Below the pieces are notes generated by a model that was not told the origin of the DNA, did not search any database, and was given only the letters and a program-made list of their open reading frames with translations. The position numbers were made by a program, and so were the translations under genes. A DNA stretch of 64,000 nt from Cunninghamia lanceolata. Taxonomy: Eukaryota; Streptophyta; Pinopsida; Cupressales; Cupressaceae. This document shows positions 1-11,240 of the stretch, one piece after another. How positions within the stretch are numbered: position 1 is the first letter of the stretch; each line of letters opens with the position of its first letter. The stretch lies in contig BSBN01001149.1 of the NCBI GenBank assembly GCA_027924645.1, positions 5,332,001 to 5,396,000 of the forward strand. Reading direction: 5' to 3'.

Positions 1-2925
1 TGAAGAGCTAATAAAAAGGTAACACACTAAGAGTTTCGATAATATAAGTAGAAAGTATTAGTTAAGAGACTTTAAATCACTCAGGATTATCGACATGCAT
101 ACAATGGAGTCTAAAACAACAAGCCAAATGATAGACATGATATCACAAAGAAAAAACATCTTTCAGAATAAAATGATTGCAAAATATGCAGCTTGACAAA
201 ACACCTTAGACATTTAAGTTGCTCAAAGTATGCTGGGAGGTGACACAAATGAAAAACACAGGCATGAAAAGAGTTAAGATGAGGGTTTAAATAGGGTTCT
301 AGAGCATAAGAGCATGTAGGATAGTTGGTTTAAAGGAGGATTGAGACAATTTAAAGATCTATAAACAATTGCTTGGAAATTTTAAAAGCTTAAAAAAGTA
401 ACCCAATGAAAAGCACTATCAGGGCGCCAACCAATAAAAAAGAATTAACATGCTTTCCACACACAAGGTTTTCAAATATGGCACATGGAAGAAGCACTAC
501 CTGGGCACTAGACAAGCTAAGATAAATGAGAAGATTGGGTGCATCCAAGGCACATAATTGAAATAATCAAAGGGTAAACACATACTGGTTTTGTTTAAAT
601 CAAAACAAAAATTAAAACTCCATCATATCCATCAGAAGAAAATGACACACCAAAGGAAAAAAATATGAAGAATACATAGCAATTTAGAGAAAAGCTGCGA
701 ATGGTCAACTGTGGTATATGGAGCACCCAAGCCAATGATAATGTTCTCATTAGACTTTATTTAACAATGAATTTATAAAAATGGAAAGAGGGTGTAGGCC
801 AAGAGTAATACATGGTTGAAAGAAGGGTTTACACAAGTCGCTCATAGGACGATTAGTCTCAAACACAAATGTAGTTTGAAATTGAGTAAGGATATGGTTG
901 ATTTGTTACACTAAACTACCATAATAAAATCTTAGGCCATCTGAGTCAAAATATAGGCTGATGATACCCAATATAGTGGGGTTGAATTTAACAAAATCTA
1001 AAAAATACACAAAAGATTAATAAATATCAGAAGGCGCCCACCAAAATAGGGGTTATTAAAAACCAAATCTAAGAAAGACTAGGTAGGTTATATGGTTTGA
1101 ACAAGATTGAGTTTGATAAAAGAATCAAAATCTGAGCCACACCCAGGTCAACATTCTCACAAAAAACATAAGCAAGGAGAAGGCAAAGAGAACGTGCTAG
1201 GAGATCTTTAGGAGCTCCAAAATTAAAATTCTTGACAACTTTTACATCAAACCCCCAAAACACAACATGCAGGTATTTTAAAACATATGCACAATTAATT
1301 CATTCAAAAGTAATTTAACTAGGCAATATATATATATTAAGAAACTATCCTCCAAAATCAAAACATACCCAAATTATTTCCCAAAAATCTGATTTTTCAA
1401 TCGAGTTGCCTTTTCAACAACTTTCGCTTTTTCAAACAATTTGCTTTTCCAGATTTTTCCTCTAATTCTTATTTGCCTTTTCCTCCATGCTAATTTACTA
1501 ATTTTCTTCCTATTTACAAGATTTCACAAAGCATCTTTTTCTCCCATTCAAAAAATAAAATAACAAAAAGCATTAGCCTTTTCCCATTATCCCTCTTCCC
1601 ACGTTTTCCTAATTTTAATCTCTTTTAGAAATAACTTCCAAAAATATTCCTATTTAATCTTTTTTGACAACACATAGCTATGTAATAATTAAAGACTAAT
1701 AAACATTATCACTTATGCAAGAAAAGATTCCCATTATTTTTCAACAACTATTTATTAATAAAAAGAAGTAATTATATAGAAATTATTTTTCTAAGAAAAA
1801 ATAATCCAAACACATAAGCATAGACACATTCATTCAAATTATCAAATCATCTAATTATTTTTCTAAGTGAGTGTGTGAGATTCACATCACAACCATTCAC
1901 TTCACTATGGCTAGACTCCCTCTCCCTGATGATACTCTCTCTCTTAGAAGAGAGTGTCAGTTTAATCCTATTTCACTTTTCAAAACAACCATCAATTCAT
2001 TCATTATTTCATTAGTCAAAATAATATTAATAATCAACAAACATTAATAATTTCAATGAATAAATAATTGAGTTCACAAAGATTGACCTTTGAAAATGTC
2101 AATGAATCTCCCCATCTCATCCATTGAATCAACATCATGTGGTTAGTCCTAGTAACATCATAATTTCGACATATGCATCAATAATCAAAATTTCACAATA
2201 AATATTGTTTTCATACTTAACAAAATGTCACAATTTTATTATTGTTCCAATTATAACATTATTTAATATAAATAATAATAAGGTCTCAGTGAGAGAGTTA
2301 TGACAATCTAGGTGTTAATATCAATACTACAACCAATCAATCCTCAGACATATTCAATCTTTCTATCCCACACATATTTTTGCCAATAGGATGTAGGTTC
2401 ATTAACTAGACCATATAAAGAGGGAAAAATATGAATCCACCTAAGTTGTTTCAGGATTCCATCTCACAAGGACTTATAGTTTTGTCTCTCCAATCTTATA
2501 ATAACATGATGCCTTTTGATACCCATGATAAACTCCTCAAATAGTCACACAATAGACTAATCAAGAGATTAAATCTAACAAAAGCATGATAGTTCCCCCT
2601 AAAATCACTTAATCAAAGATCCCCTAAGCAAATTATGATCTTGGAACTTTATACTTAATGCGATTATAGTTGTCGCTTACCGAATTAGTGAAGTGGTCTT
2701 GATCTTATACATTATAGATGTCAAATTATGCCACAAACAAGGATGAATTATAATTTTAATATAGAATGAGATACACCAAAAAATGTTACCGTATGGTCTC
2801 AAACAAAGCTTTAGAAGTCAATTTGAGAGTGCTTTTGGATTCAACTGTGTATGTTTTTGTTTCAATGTTTTGGATCATACTCAATGATCCGTCATTAGGA
2901 AGAGGAGAGTTGAAGATTAGATAGC
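1..2925. other. Left flank, AT-rich, no recognised gene
   Basis: This stretch is AT-rich, with many short A and T runs, and both strands are closed by frequent stops. The longest open frame, 64 codons on the minus strand at 1069-1263, shows no recognisable motif. I see no convincing TG...CA repeat ends, primer site or tRNA-like sequence. It is probably old, eroded repeat DNA, but that is inference from composition and context only. Confidence 0.6.
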
Positions 2926-3351
2926 AGACTTGAGCTTTATTAAGGAGTTAGAGGGGAAGAAAGGCATGAAAAATGAAGGGCATGAGGTGAGGAGAGAAAT
3001 ATATAAATAAAACAAAAAAAGAGAGAAAGTGAAATAAAAAGGGAGGAGAAAGATATATATATAAACAAAAATATGTGATAAATAACAAAAAAGGAGAGAG
3101 GAAGGAGTAGTAGTTAAGGGAGACGGGATTGAGATGGTGCTGCACATTCCTCTCTCCTTTTTGTTATATATATACATGTATATATATATTATATAATATC
3201 TTATATATATTATATAATATTATATATCTTTCTCCTTTTTTATTTCACTTTCTCTCTTATTTTATTTTATTTTTATATTTCTCTCCTCACCTCATGCCCT
3301 TCGTTTTTCATGTCTTTCTTCCCCTCTAACTCCCTTATAAAGCTCAAGTCT
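2926..3351. repeat. Fold-back inverted repeat with AT microsatellite in one arm
   Basis: The left arm begins at 2926 with AGACTTGAGCTTTAT and runs to about 3115. The right arm, about 3146-3351, is its imperfect reverse complement and ends in AAGCTCAAGTCT. Reading into the arms, both carry the same order of blocks: a GGAG-rich stretch, a GGGCATGAGGTGAGGAG block, a GAGAGAAAGTGAAATAAAA block and a GGAGAGAGGAAGG block. The right arm has an expanded (TA)n tract at about 3168-3225. The spacer is only about 30 bp. The two arms translate on opposite strands into near-identical Phe-rich peptides, which is a by-product of the palindrome and not coding evidence. It may be a fold-back or MITE-like element, or a hairpin made by inverted duplication. 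Confidence 0.8.
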
Positions 3352-4000
3352 GTAGGGAAATGAGTTCATCTCAGAACGAACATCAGAGAATAGTAGTATC
3401 TTTGGCAGCTTTAAATTTCTTTAAATTGCCTCAAAACACATACAACTATGCCACAAAGTGGAATCAGACATAGTTCATTTCCCACCATTAATCCTTAGAG
3501 AAAAGTTCATGCAAGTTTTAACTAGTTTCAACTACAAGCATTAAATAGATTTAACAAATAGAATCATAACGCATGAAAGATGGAATAGAAGACATGAACA
3601 CACATATTTACTTGGGGAAAACCCTTACGGGTAAAAAACCCCACACTCCAAAAGCTAGAGACCCATTGTATTATTTACTAACCAAGTATACACAGGTACA
3701 ATACAATTGCAAGCTTTAAGCCTTTTCACAGAGATCAACATCCTATTCCATCTGGAGATAGTCTGACAACATAACCCCTCTAAAAACTCTGTCACTCTCC
3801 TCACCAATACACTATATCATTCGATACAACTTCATTACCATTATAGGAAACAACTTATTGCTTCAACTTCCATGATAGTCAAACGGTCATAACTGACAAG
3901 TCATTCTGCTTTGTGAAAGCCACATTGGAGCATCAAAAAATATCTATATTTGTGATATGCATTGCCAACTTAGCATTGGCTTTTCTGTCCTTTTGCCACG
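3351..4000 (-). repeat. R/U5 part of an older minus-strand LTR, split by element G
   Basis: Read on the minus strand, 3600-3650 carries a GGGGTTTTTTACCCGTAAGGG block followed by TTTTCCCCAAG. This pattern is typical of the R-U5 region of plant copia-type LTRs, and similar blocks occur in the two copia-type LTR sequences in this window. The plus-strand TG at 3351 would be the LTR's terminal CA on the minus strand. The sequence runs to the insertion point of element G at 4000 and should continue at 61121. The family is unassigned and the outer boundary at 3351 is inferred. Confidence 0.5.
3996..4000. repeat. Left target-site duplication of element G (CCACG)
   Basis: CCACG immediately precedes the TGTTGTG start of LTR1. 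CCATG at 61116-61120 immediately follows the CATCAACA end of LTR3. The single mismatch is a C/T transition at a CpG, as expected from decay of a methylated cytosine. The pair supports the outer borders of the whole three-LTR composite. Confidence 0.7.
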
Positions 4001-4189
4001 TGTTGTGCCTTGCAAATGAGCCCCATTTCGCAAAACGTGGACCCCCTTTTTCAAAAATTTGGTCGAAAGTGTTAGTTTAGTTCATTGATTCATAAGGTGT
4101 CAAAGATGATTAAATTGCATTAAACACTACTGAGTTGTCCAAAAAAACAATCTACTAAGTCCAAGTGTTTGTCTTCATAGAAACCAAGT

Positions 4190-5670
4190 CTAGAGTCCTG
4201 TTGCACTAAAAGCATGGCCTACTGACCCTTGCGCTGAATTTCCCCTCAATCGACTTTTGTGCCAAACGCCCATTCAACCAACCAAGCGCTAAAATTTAAG
4301 CTCATTGACTTAGTGCTGGAATCTTTGTTTATCGACTTGTACCAAATCACTACCTCACTGACTTAATTCAGTGGATGACCAAATTCATGCAAAGTTAGAT
4401 AACATTAGAAGTCACGCAAAATCTGAAGACGTTGCAACTCGCGCAAGGCGTTGAAAAAGTAAAAACCTGAGCTCGAGCTAAAATTCACTACATTCGACTA
4501 AGTCAGTAAAAGCTCAAAACCACGCAGAGTCAGTGACTGCATTATTTTGCATAAATCCTGAAGAAAATCCTGCAGCGCGTCGAAACATCCCTCCGTACCC
4601 CTGCATTTATGGCGATTGAATAGGGGAGAATAAAATATTTTTAACTACATTTGAGCTCATTCTGCATCATAAAAATTAATTGGAGAGCTCTGTGAATGAA
4701 TTGAGGAGCAAATTGATGGCAAACGGCTGGCGGATTCAAACATGAAGAGCACTGTCACCTGCACATTTTCATCACTTTCTATCTCGACAATTAGGTAAGT
4801 CCCTTATCCTGCGCTTAGGGTTTGATTCTTAAACTAGGGTTTGAGTTTAATTCTAGAATGTGTGTCAACAAAAGGTCTCATTTGCCTATTTAATTTAGTT
4901 TCCAAACATTCGAGGACTTGTTTAAATTATGATAGGGAACCTTTCATTTTGAAACCCTAGTAAAATTAGATCAGGCGGTTGAATTTCTAGATTTAATTTT
5001 GTGAAAGCCCAGCTGTATGAAATCTAGATCTGTTCAGGTAGCCATGGCGAAACCTTTAGTAAATTTCACATTGAGTCTTTGGCACTAAAATTTCCCAACA
5101 GATTTAAAAGAACCTTGCCAGATCATGAGTAAAGTTTAAACTTGTTAAAATTTCCACTGGTACCCATGAAGCCATGTTGCGCCAGAAAGCTGACTTTCTG
5201 ACTTTGCACCAAAAGTGCTCTTAACTGACCCTAGGGAAAAAAATCAGTAGGACACCCCTAGACACTCCACTGAAATTAAAGATTAGTCTTAGCGCTAAAT
5301 GTTCGGATGACCACTTTGTGGGAAGAATCGCTCTCTCCGAATTTGGTCAAACATCGTTTAAAACTCAACAAATACCCTAAACTCATCAAGTGCTAAAAAT
5401 AGGATCATCTTAATTAGTGTTAAAACTTGTTCCAACCAACTCTGGTCGGACATCGCTAGAAACCCCGCTAAGTTGATAGACTCCAAGATCCGCGCAAAGC
5501 ATAATGAATGATCTGGTGCTAAAATCTCTCACCTCCGACTTGCGCTAGAATCACTTCTTACCGACTTCTGAGATCTATTTAGCTCAGATGCATCAAAAAC
5601 TAGTGCCGAGGGCGGATGGACCCCAAATTAGCGTTTTCTGACTAAGAAGTTCGAGACTCTCAAAATTAGC
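4190..5670 (+). repeat. Dispersed GACTT...(A)GCGCTAAAA motif in the U3 leader
   Basis: A short degenerate motif recurs about 15 times at irregular spacing. Its core is AGCGCTAAAA or relatives such as GTGCTAAAA and TGCGCTAGAA, often next to CGACTT or TGACTT. Clear copies are near 4284, 4310, 5177, 5202, 5288, 5387, 5516 and 5533. The same series is present in LTR2 (about 18690-20180) and LTR3 (about 46440-46640 and 53740-54970). The function is unknown. It could be an enhancer-like array or a relic of an ancient satellite. Confidence 0.5.
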
Positions 5671-6054
5671 ACAAACCCTAGAAAATAACTGTCTTTTGTG
5701 AAAATTTCAAAGGTAAAGGTCTGTTGTGATTGAAACAAATGCTGCATTGATAGAATAATGATGTTTTGCATATTTTGATTCAAATTTTAGAGCATTTAAG
5801 TATTTATTGCATGATTTAATATGGATTGTAATGTTGTTTTATCATCTTATCATATAGTAAATGCTGTAAAATAGTAAGTTATTAGACTTGTGCATTTCTG
5901 AGGTAAACATTGATGAATTAGTTGGATAGATGTTAGTCTCACAAGGTATAGTATGACTTAGTAACATGTCAATTAACTTGTTAATCATGCAAACTTAGGA
6001 ATCAGGAGAATTATTAAAGTATCAACACTTATAAGGTCTTGTCATGCAAGTTAA

Positions 6055-9000
6055 ATGACTACGAGGGCTCAAAACATGAAGTACGAATTTAAAGGCATTC
6101 CTCCTGAAACCAAAATCACCTACGGATGGATAAAACATAGGGGACACCGACCTAGGTCACATTGACTTAGAAGACTTCAGAGCCTAAATATTTGGACACA
6201 GTGCAACTCAAAGGGCTAAAAAGGTTAAGGACAGTGGGATTGCAGAGGCTGTTGCCTTCCCTACTTTAGCTTAATGTGTAGAATTGATAGTAGCTTATGC
6301 TAAGAGATATGATCCACTGAGTAGAACCATCCAAACTTCTAGTGGAGAGGTACTAGCAGACTTGAGTACACCATCCATAGTAAAGACCTTTGGTATCCCA
6401 TGGCATCCAATATTAACCATACCAAATAAAATAGGTGCAGAGGCAACATTTAAGAAAGATTTGGATACATGCAAAAAGCATATAAATGACCATTGGATGA
6501 AGAGAAAAAGATCTACTATAGTGAAACTTCCCCAGACACTATACAGAAGTGATTTCCATGATGAGATTGGAGACTTAGTGACCCTGCTGAGCAAAGTATA
6601 TGGATTAACCACATCATCAAATTTTGAAGGATGGATGTTCATGATGATTGAAGAGATAATTACCAAAGGAACTAAATTTCATTGGGCTCAAATATTGAGT
6701 AATAACATGCATGAGGAATTTATGAATTTTAGAGATAAGCAAACATTCAGGTGGACCTCCTATGTGGTGTATTCATTGGCCAAGAGGAATGAATATGTGG
6801 GGTTGTCCAAACTTGGAGAAGTTGGTAATGGTGAACACCAGGTTAAAGTATATGAATGCTATGATCAGTTAGTGTTGTCCCAATCCCTCATCCATTATAA
6901 GACGGTAAATGATGCATTCATAATGTGTATCACTAGACTGCTACAAGATACTACAACTCTTAGGATATCTCCCGAGGAAATGAATGAGATCATGCAATAT
7001 GGAAGGTGGTATATACAGTTTGAAAAGTTCACCTATTTGAGAATCCAAGGCTTCACTAATCTTCCATACAAGCTACCTAGGTACCCAACAGACAAGGTAG
7101 TGCTTCTGGAATTGTCAAGACAATTAATCACCTGTGTAGAAAAGTTGAAACATCTTCATAGAACAAATGTCAAGTTTCCAATTCTATTGGGTAGAGGTAA
7201 TTATGCATATGTCTCTCTTGGAGTAGCTAAGAATTCTGATAAGGAGCTGCAATTGCTTAACCTACATTTCTATACAAATAGAGAACATTTTGACCCTCAA
7301 AGTAATGGAGAAATATGTGAGCAAAAAGTTATTCTACAAGATGCATCTAGAAGATTTTTAGGCTAACTGTGTGGATGACTATGATGTGTTGAAAAGGACT
7401 CACTCAAGACCGTCCCTTGAGTTCATAAGGAAATTTCATATAATAGAGGCCCCTAATCAGTTGAATGATGATGATGAAGTAGTGCAAAAAAAATAACCTG
7501 TCCCTCTACCGAACTGAGTCAATGCAGAGGAAAGCTCTTTGGATGTCGTAATGAAAGAACCCATAAGATTGAGTAAAGTATGGGTGAGGAATCGAGTTGC
7601 AATATTGGAGAGACAAGGAGTGCAACTTACATACACAACACTTGAATATGAGAAGGAGTCTGGAGATGAAGAAGACACACCCATAGAAGTGCCAGATGAT
7701 GTAAAGCCATTGCGAGAATCATCAAACAAATTTGATAGTGAGGATCATATACCTTTGGCAGAGAAAGGGTAGGCAAAGAAAGCTATTCCAAGAGCTAACA
7801 AGAAAGATATGCCTCTTGCCACAAGGACAAGGGCAACTAAGAAGAAGGATATTCCAAGTGGGCCAGGAGAGGGGTCTAAAACTAAAAGACAAAAGGTCAA
7901 GAAAGCTAATGTAACTATAGAAGCATCTACTGCTACAGCCTTAGACAACACAAACACCCCAGTGACCTCTTCACCTCCTGCTGCTCCTATTGCTTCCACC
8001 ATTACTCAGCAAACTACCTTTGCTTTTTCTCCTCTACCAACAATCACAATTTCCACAGCCTCATGCTCATTGGCAGATGACTCAAGTGTTCCAAGTGGCC
8101 CCACTAGCAACAAACTACCTTTGCTTTTTCTCCTCTACCAACAATCACAATTTCCATAGCCTCATGCTAATTGGCAGATGACTCAAGTGTTCCAAGTGTC
8201 TCCTCATTCTCTCCTATTTCTACCACATCCATGCCTTCTATTTCTTCTATCTCACTTTCTACCTCCTCCCTACCACCTATTTCTTCCATTCTCTCACCCT
8301 CTTTATCCTTGCCTTCTTTCCCTGTAACTTCACCTGTTGTCATTTCTTCCATATTGCCTACCTGTTCCATCCCACCTCATCTAGGGTTCACTCCATTTGC
8401 TAATTTGACACAAGTCAATCCATCTTCATTTGTTGCACATTCATTAGCTTCGGCCGTATACAAGACTCCATCCCTTTGGCTGTCCCTACATTAACTGGAA
8501 TAGAGAGAGTGTTGGAACAAATGGAATCCCAAGAGAAGGAGAAAATAAGAGAAGTTATCAATGAACCTCCTCTTGCAGCTTCTATAGAAGATGAGATAAT
8601 TGAAATACATGAAAGCCCAATTGATGAAGAAACTATAGAAAAGGTTTTGTGGATTGCTCAACAAGTAGTAGCAGAAAATCTCTAGAACCTTGGGCATAAT
8701 ACAGATGAAAGGGAGGATGATAAGATATCAAGAGAAGAAGAAGAAACCCATGATGAATCACTTGATAAGGAGGATCCCCAAGATAACACTCTTGCAACTT
8801 CCTCCACTACACCAAATTGGCTTCAACAAAGACTCACAAAGAAGGAGCCTCGAGTGAAAATGATGCGTTTAGATTTGAATGCACTGTTGGCACAAGTGAA
8901 AAGGCCAAAGAAACAAAAGAAGGCAAAAGTACAGTCACGAATATACAAAGATGCATCAGGCTCAAGAATAGCAGAGGTTTTTGTCCCTCCTACTGATATT

Positions 9001-9990
9001 GACAGATCAGAAGTTAGGGTTGAGGATTATATTGTATCTACTATAAACTTGGGTCCCAGATTGAGGAAGCAGAGAATTGATGACTTTTACAGGTTTAGTG
9101 TCCTCTATAATGGAGCAGTTGGATAAGATGAAAAGGCTAAGCAAAAATTGAGGAAGCAAAATGAGGAGTTGCGAGCCTGTATAAGGTCACTACTGAGACC
9201 ATTGAATTCAGAAGGGGAACAATTTGCAACTTCAGCCCTACCATCAAAGGAAGAATTGGCCAAGTTTGATGATATCAAAACAAATTCTGCCAGAATGCAA
9301 GAATGGTTTAATAAAGTATATAATGATGACTGTGAAGTAATTGATTTTTCTGTTGGCATGCATAAGGACTTCAGAGCATTGAAAGGGGGATGGAATGAAT
9401 TACATGAGGAATATGAGCCATATGAAGAGTATTACTCTCATATGTTCCTGAGAGTGCAAGCAATTAGGAAATTGCCCAACCAGGTTTTACTAGCAGAAAT
9501 TATTCTTTTGGCAGAGAGGCTACACAAATATGTAGACTGGTATCAACAGAAGAAATTGAAGAAGGAAATCTTAGACAAGGTCAAAGAGTTATATGGGGAG
9601 GAAAATGAACAAGTACTTGCTGTAATTTATGAAATAAATGATATTTTCACAGAATGTATGGATCCTGGTTTTGATGGTCTTGCTCCACTGGATGCACAAC
9701 ACTACAAAGACAAATTATACCAAGCTATTCATGGGGAGTCCACTCTGAATGTGGTTGGAAAGTTGGAGAAAGTAAGCAATCTTTGAGCTTCCTTTGTCAC
9801 ATTTCAAAAAGGTAGAAGGATAGTGGAGGACGTATGCACCCAATACCACCGAGGTTAGGAAAATCTCAAATTCAGAACAAATTATGTTAAAGATCTAGAT
9901 CCCTTAGATATAAATCCAGCATTAGCAGCTTGGGTAGAATACAACAAAAGGGTTGAAGAGAACAAAGTAGACTTGGAGGAAGATGCATAA
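6055..9990 (+). pseudogene. LTR-encoded accessory protein, copy 1 (decayed)
   Basis: The ancestral frame runs from the ATG at 6055 to the TAA at 9990, about 1,310 codons, now broken by stops and frameshifts. The longest open piece is 6284-7366. In order, the protein has four parts: a helical N-terminal domain of about 420 residues (stretches FGIPW, FHWAQILSNN, FRWTSYVVYSL); a basic stretch resembling a nuclear-localisation signal, with repeated ATKKKD and TKRQKVKKA (7800-7905); a Ser/Thr/Pro-rich linker (7930-8480); and an acidic, Lys/Glu-rich C-terminus predicted to form coiled coil (8500-9990). The same protein lies in LTR2 and LTR3, and a relative lies downstream of integrase in element N. 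I cannot name the family with certainty. The N-terminal domain recalls the plant 'putative transposon protein' type (Pfam Transposase_32-like), which an HMM search could test. It lies upstream of the LTR promoter, so it could be transcribed only from the 3' LTR copy as the tail of genomic RNA, or from a promoter of its own. Confidence 0.7.
8010..8200 (+). repeat. Tandem duplication private to LTR1
   Basis: About 90 bp beginning CAAACTACCTTTGC at 8010 is repeated at 8111, a period of 101 bp. It lies in the Ser/Thr/Pro-rich linker of the accessory frame. LTR2 and LTR3 have a single copy. The 101-bp period is not a multiple of three, so it shifts the reading frame. Confidence 0.8.
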
Positions 9991-10305
9991 AATGTTAAAT
10001 TATTTGAAATCACAAATATAAATCCCGTCACTTGTAAAAAATGTTGTATTTAGAAGGTCGTGTGATGCTATTTTGTGTCTGTTATACTTTGAAAAGTGAC
10101 TTTTCTCTATGTATAGTCAAATGGGTACTTAAATTGTCCAAATTCAATGTATTTAGAGGTCACTTTTCATTCTTTTCCTACAAGACAAATTGTAATCCAG
10201 GAATGCAAAGTGTTGTTATAAATGTATTTAATGCTGTTAAATCTAGGCTGTTGGTGTTGAGTCAATCTCCACCATCCATTCAAAAACATAGTATGGCACC
10301 TCTCC

Positions 10306-10314
10306 TATATAAAG
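10306..10314 (+). promoter_or_regulatory. LTR1 TATA box (TATATAAAG)
   Basis: TATATAAAG sits at the same place in all three LTRs (24804 and 60297 in the others), between the accessory frame and the LTR end. Transcription should start about 30 bp downstream, near 10340, leaving about 790 bp of R plus U5. The start site is inferred from the box. Confidence 0.7.
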
Positions 10315-11130
10315 GGCCATCATTCTCTCATCTGTAAGACTCTTGATGCTAAATTGTTGACACTCTGCCAAATTTCTGATTAATGCAAAGTAAGTTACCG
10401 CAGGTTCTCTGGGAATTTGTATCTTGTATTGTCCATTTAGTTTCATGGTTCACATCTTGATCTGCATTGGTTAAATTGTGCTTTGCAATGTTACCAATTT
10501 TTTAAAGGTATTTGATGAACATTCAAGTCCATACTATTAGTTGCTTGCTAATTGTAAGTAGCTGTGCATAGTTAGCGTGGCTGTTAAACTGAGCTTCATT
10601 CAATTACATTACAGAAGTTAAATCATGCCTATCATTTGGGTATTTAATCAATGTATGTAATCTAAAAAATTGTTGGATCCATAGAAGATAACACTATTTT
10701 CTGTAGCACTGTAGCAAAGTTTATCTTGGTAAAATAGAAAATTGGTTCAATTTTTGAATGTTTGTCTACCTGCAATAGCCTTTACTTTGTGAATGTCACT
10801 TAGGATCTTTCTCAACCCTACCTCCTTTTGCATATTTTTATTAATCAGTTGTTAGATTTAGGTCACAACAACAGTTTAGAAAGAAATATCAGCCGATCAT
10901 TCATAAAAGTTTGCATGTATTGTTGTCCCAATACATCAAATCTATCACATTTCATGTAAGACCCCTTGTAGGAACAACTAGAACATACAACTGAGTCATT
11001 CCAAGCATGCTAAGACCTAGCTGTATTATCCTTGGAGTAGTCTTACCTCAAGTAAGATACTTTTCAAGAGAGGTGTGATACCAACAATCATACCTCCGTT
11101 GTTGTGTGCTAAAAACACCATCAACAAAAT

Positions 11131-11144
11131 TGGTGCTAGGAGGG
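11131..11144 (+). other. Primer-binding-site-like TGGTGCTAGGAGGG, internal 1
   Basis: It lies four bases after the LTR1 end. TGG is the expected complement of a tRNA 3' CCA. Internal 2 has the fuller form TGGTGCTAGAAGGAGGG, so this copy lost three bases. I do not assign the tRNA. Confidence 0.6.
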
Positions 11145-11240
11145 ATCAAACCAAGCTAAGATCACCTCCACAAAATCAACAAGTCTGGGGACCAGACATA
11201 GGCACACTAGGTCTAGCTCAGCTAGGGAAGAGTTGTTGTC

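Larger units (their letters stand above)
4001..11126 (+). repeat. LTR1 of element G (7,126 bp)
   Basis: It starts TGTTGTGCC and ends CACCATCAACA. Its parts are a U3 leader of about 2 kb without an open frame (4001-6054) that holds a dispersed short motif, the decayed accessory reading frame (6055-9990), a TATATAAAG box at 10306, and R plus U5 to 11126. The R/U5 part (about 10340-11126) has no open frame worth calling. LTR1 lacks a stretch of about 36 bp near 5613 that LTR2 and LTR3 keep, apparently lost between short GATGGA repeats. It also carries a private tandem duplication at 8010-8200. A 7-kb LTR is far above the usual few hundred bases to 2 kb. Confidence 0.85.

Noticed and set aside
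2917..3329. Phe-rich open frames on both strands that look like membrane proteins
   Set aside because: They are mirror images made by the inverted repeat and its T-rich tracts, with no start context or homology to a protein family.
6055..9990. Captured host gene with introns
   Set aside because: All three copies and the element N relative are collinear with no intron-like interruption. Breaks are private stops, deletions or transposon insertions.
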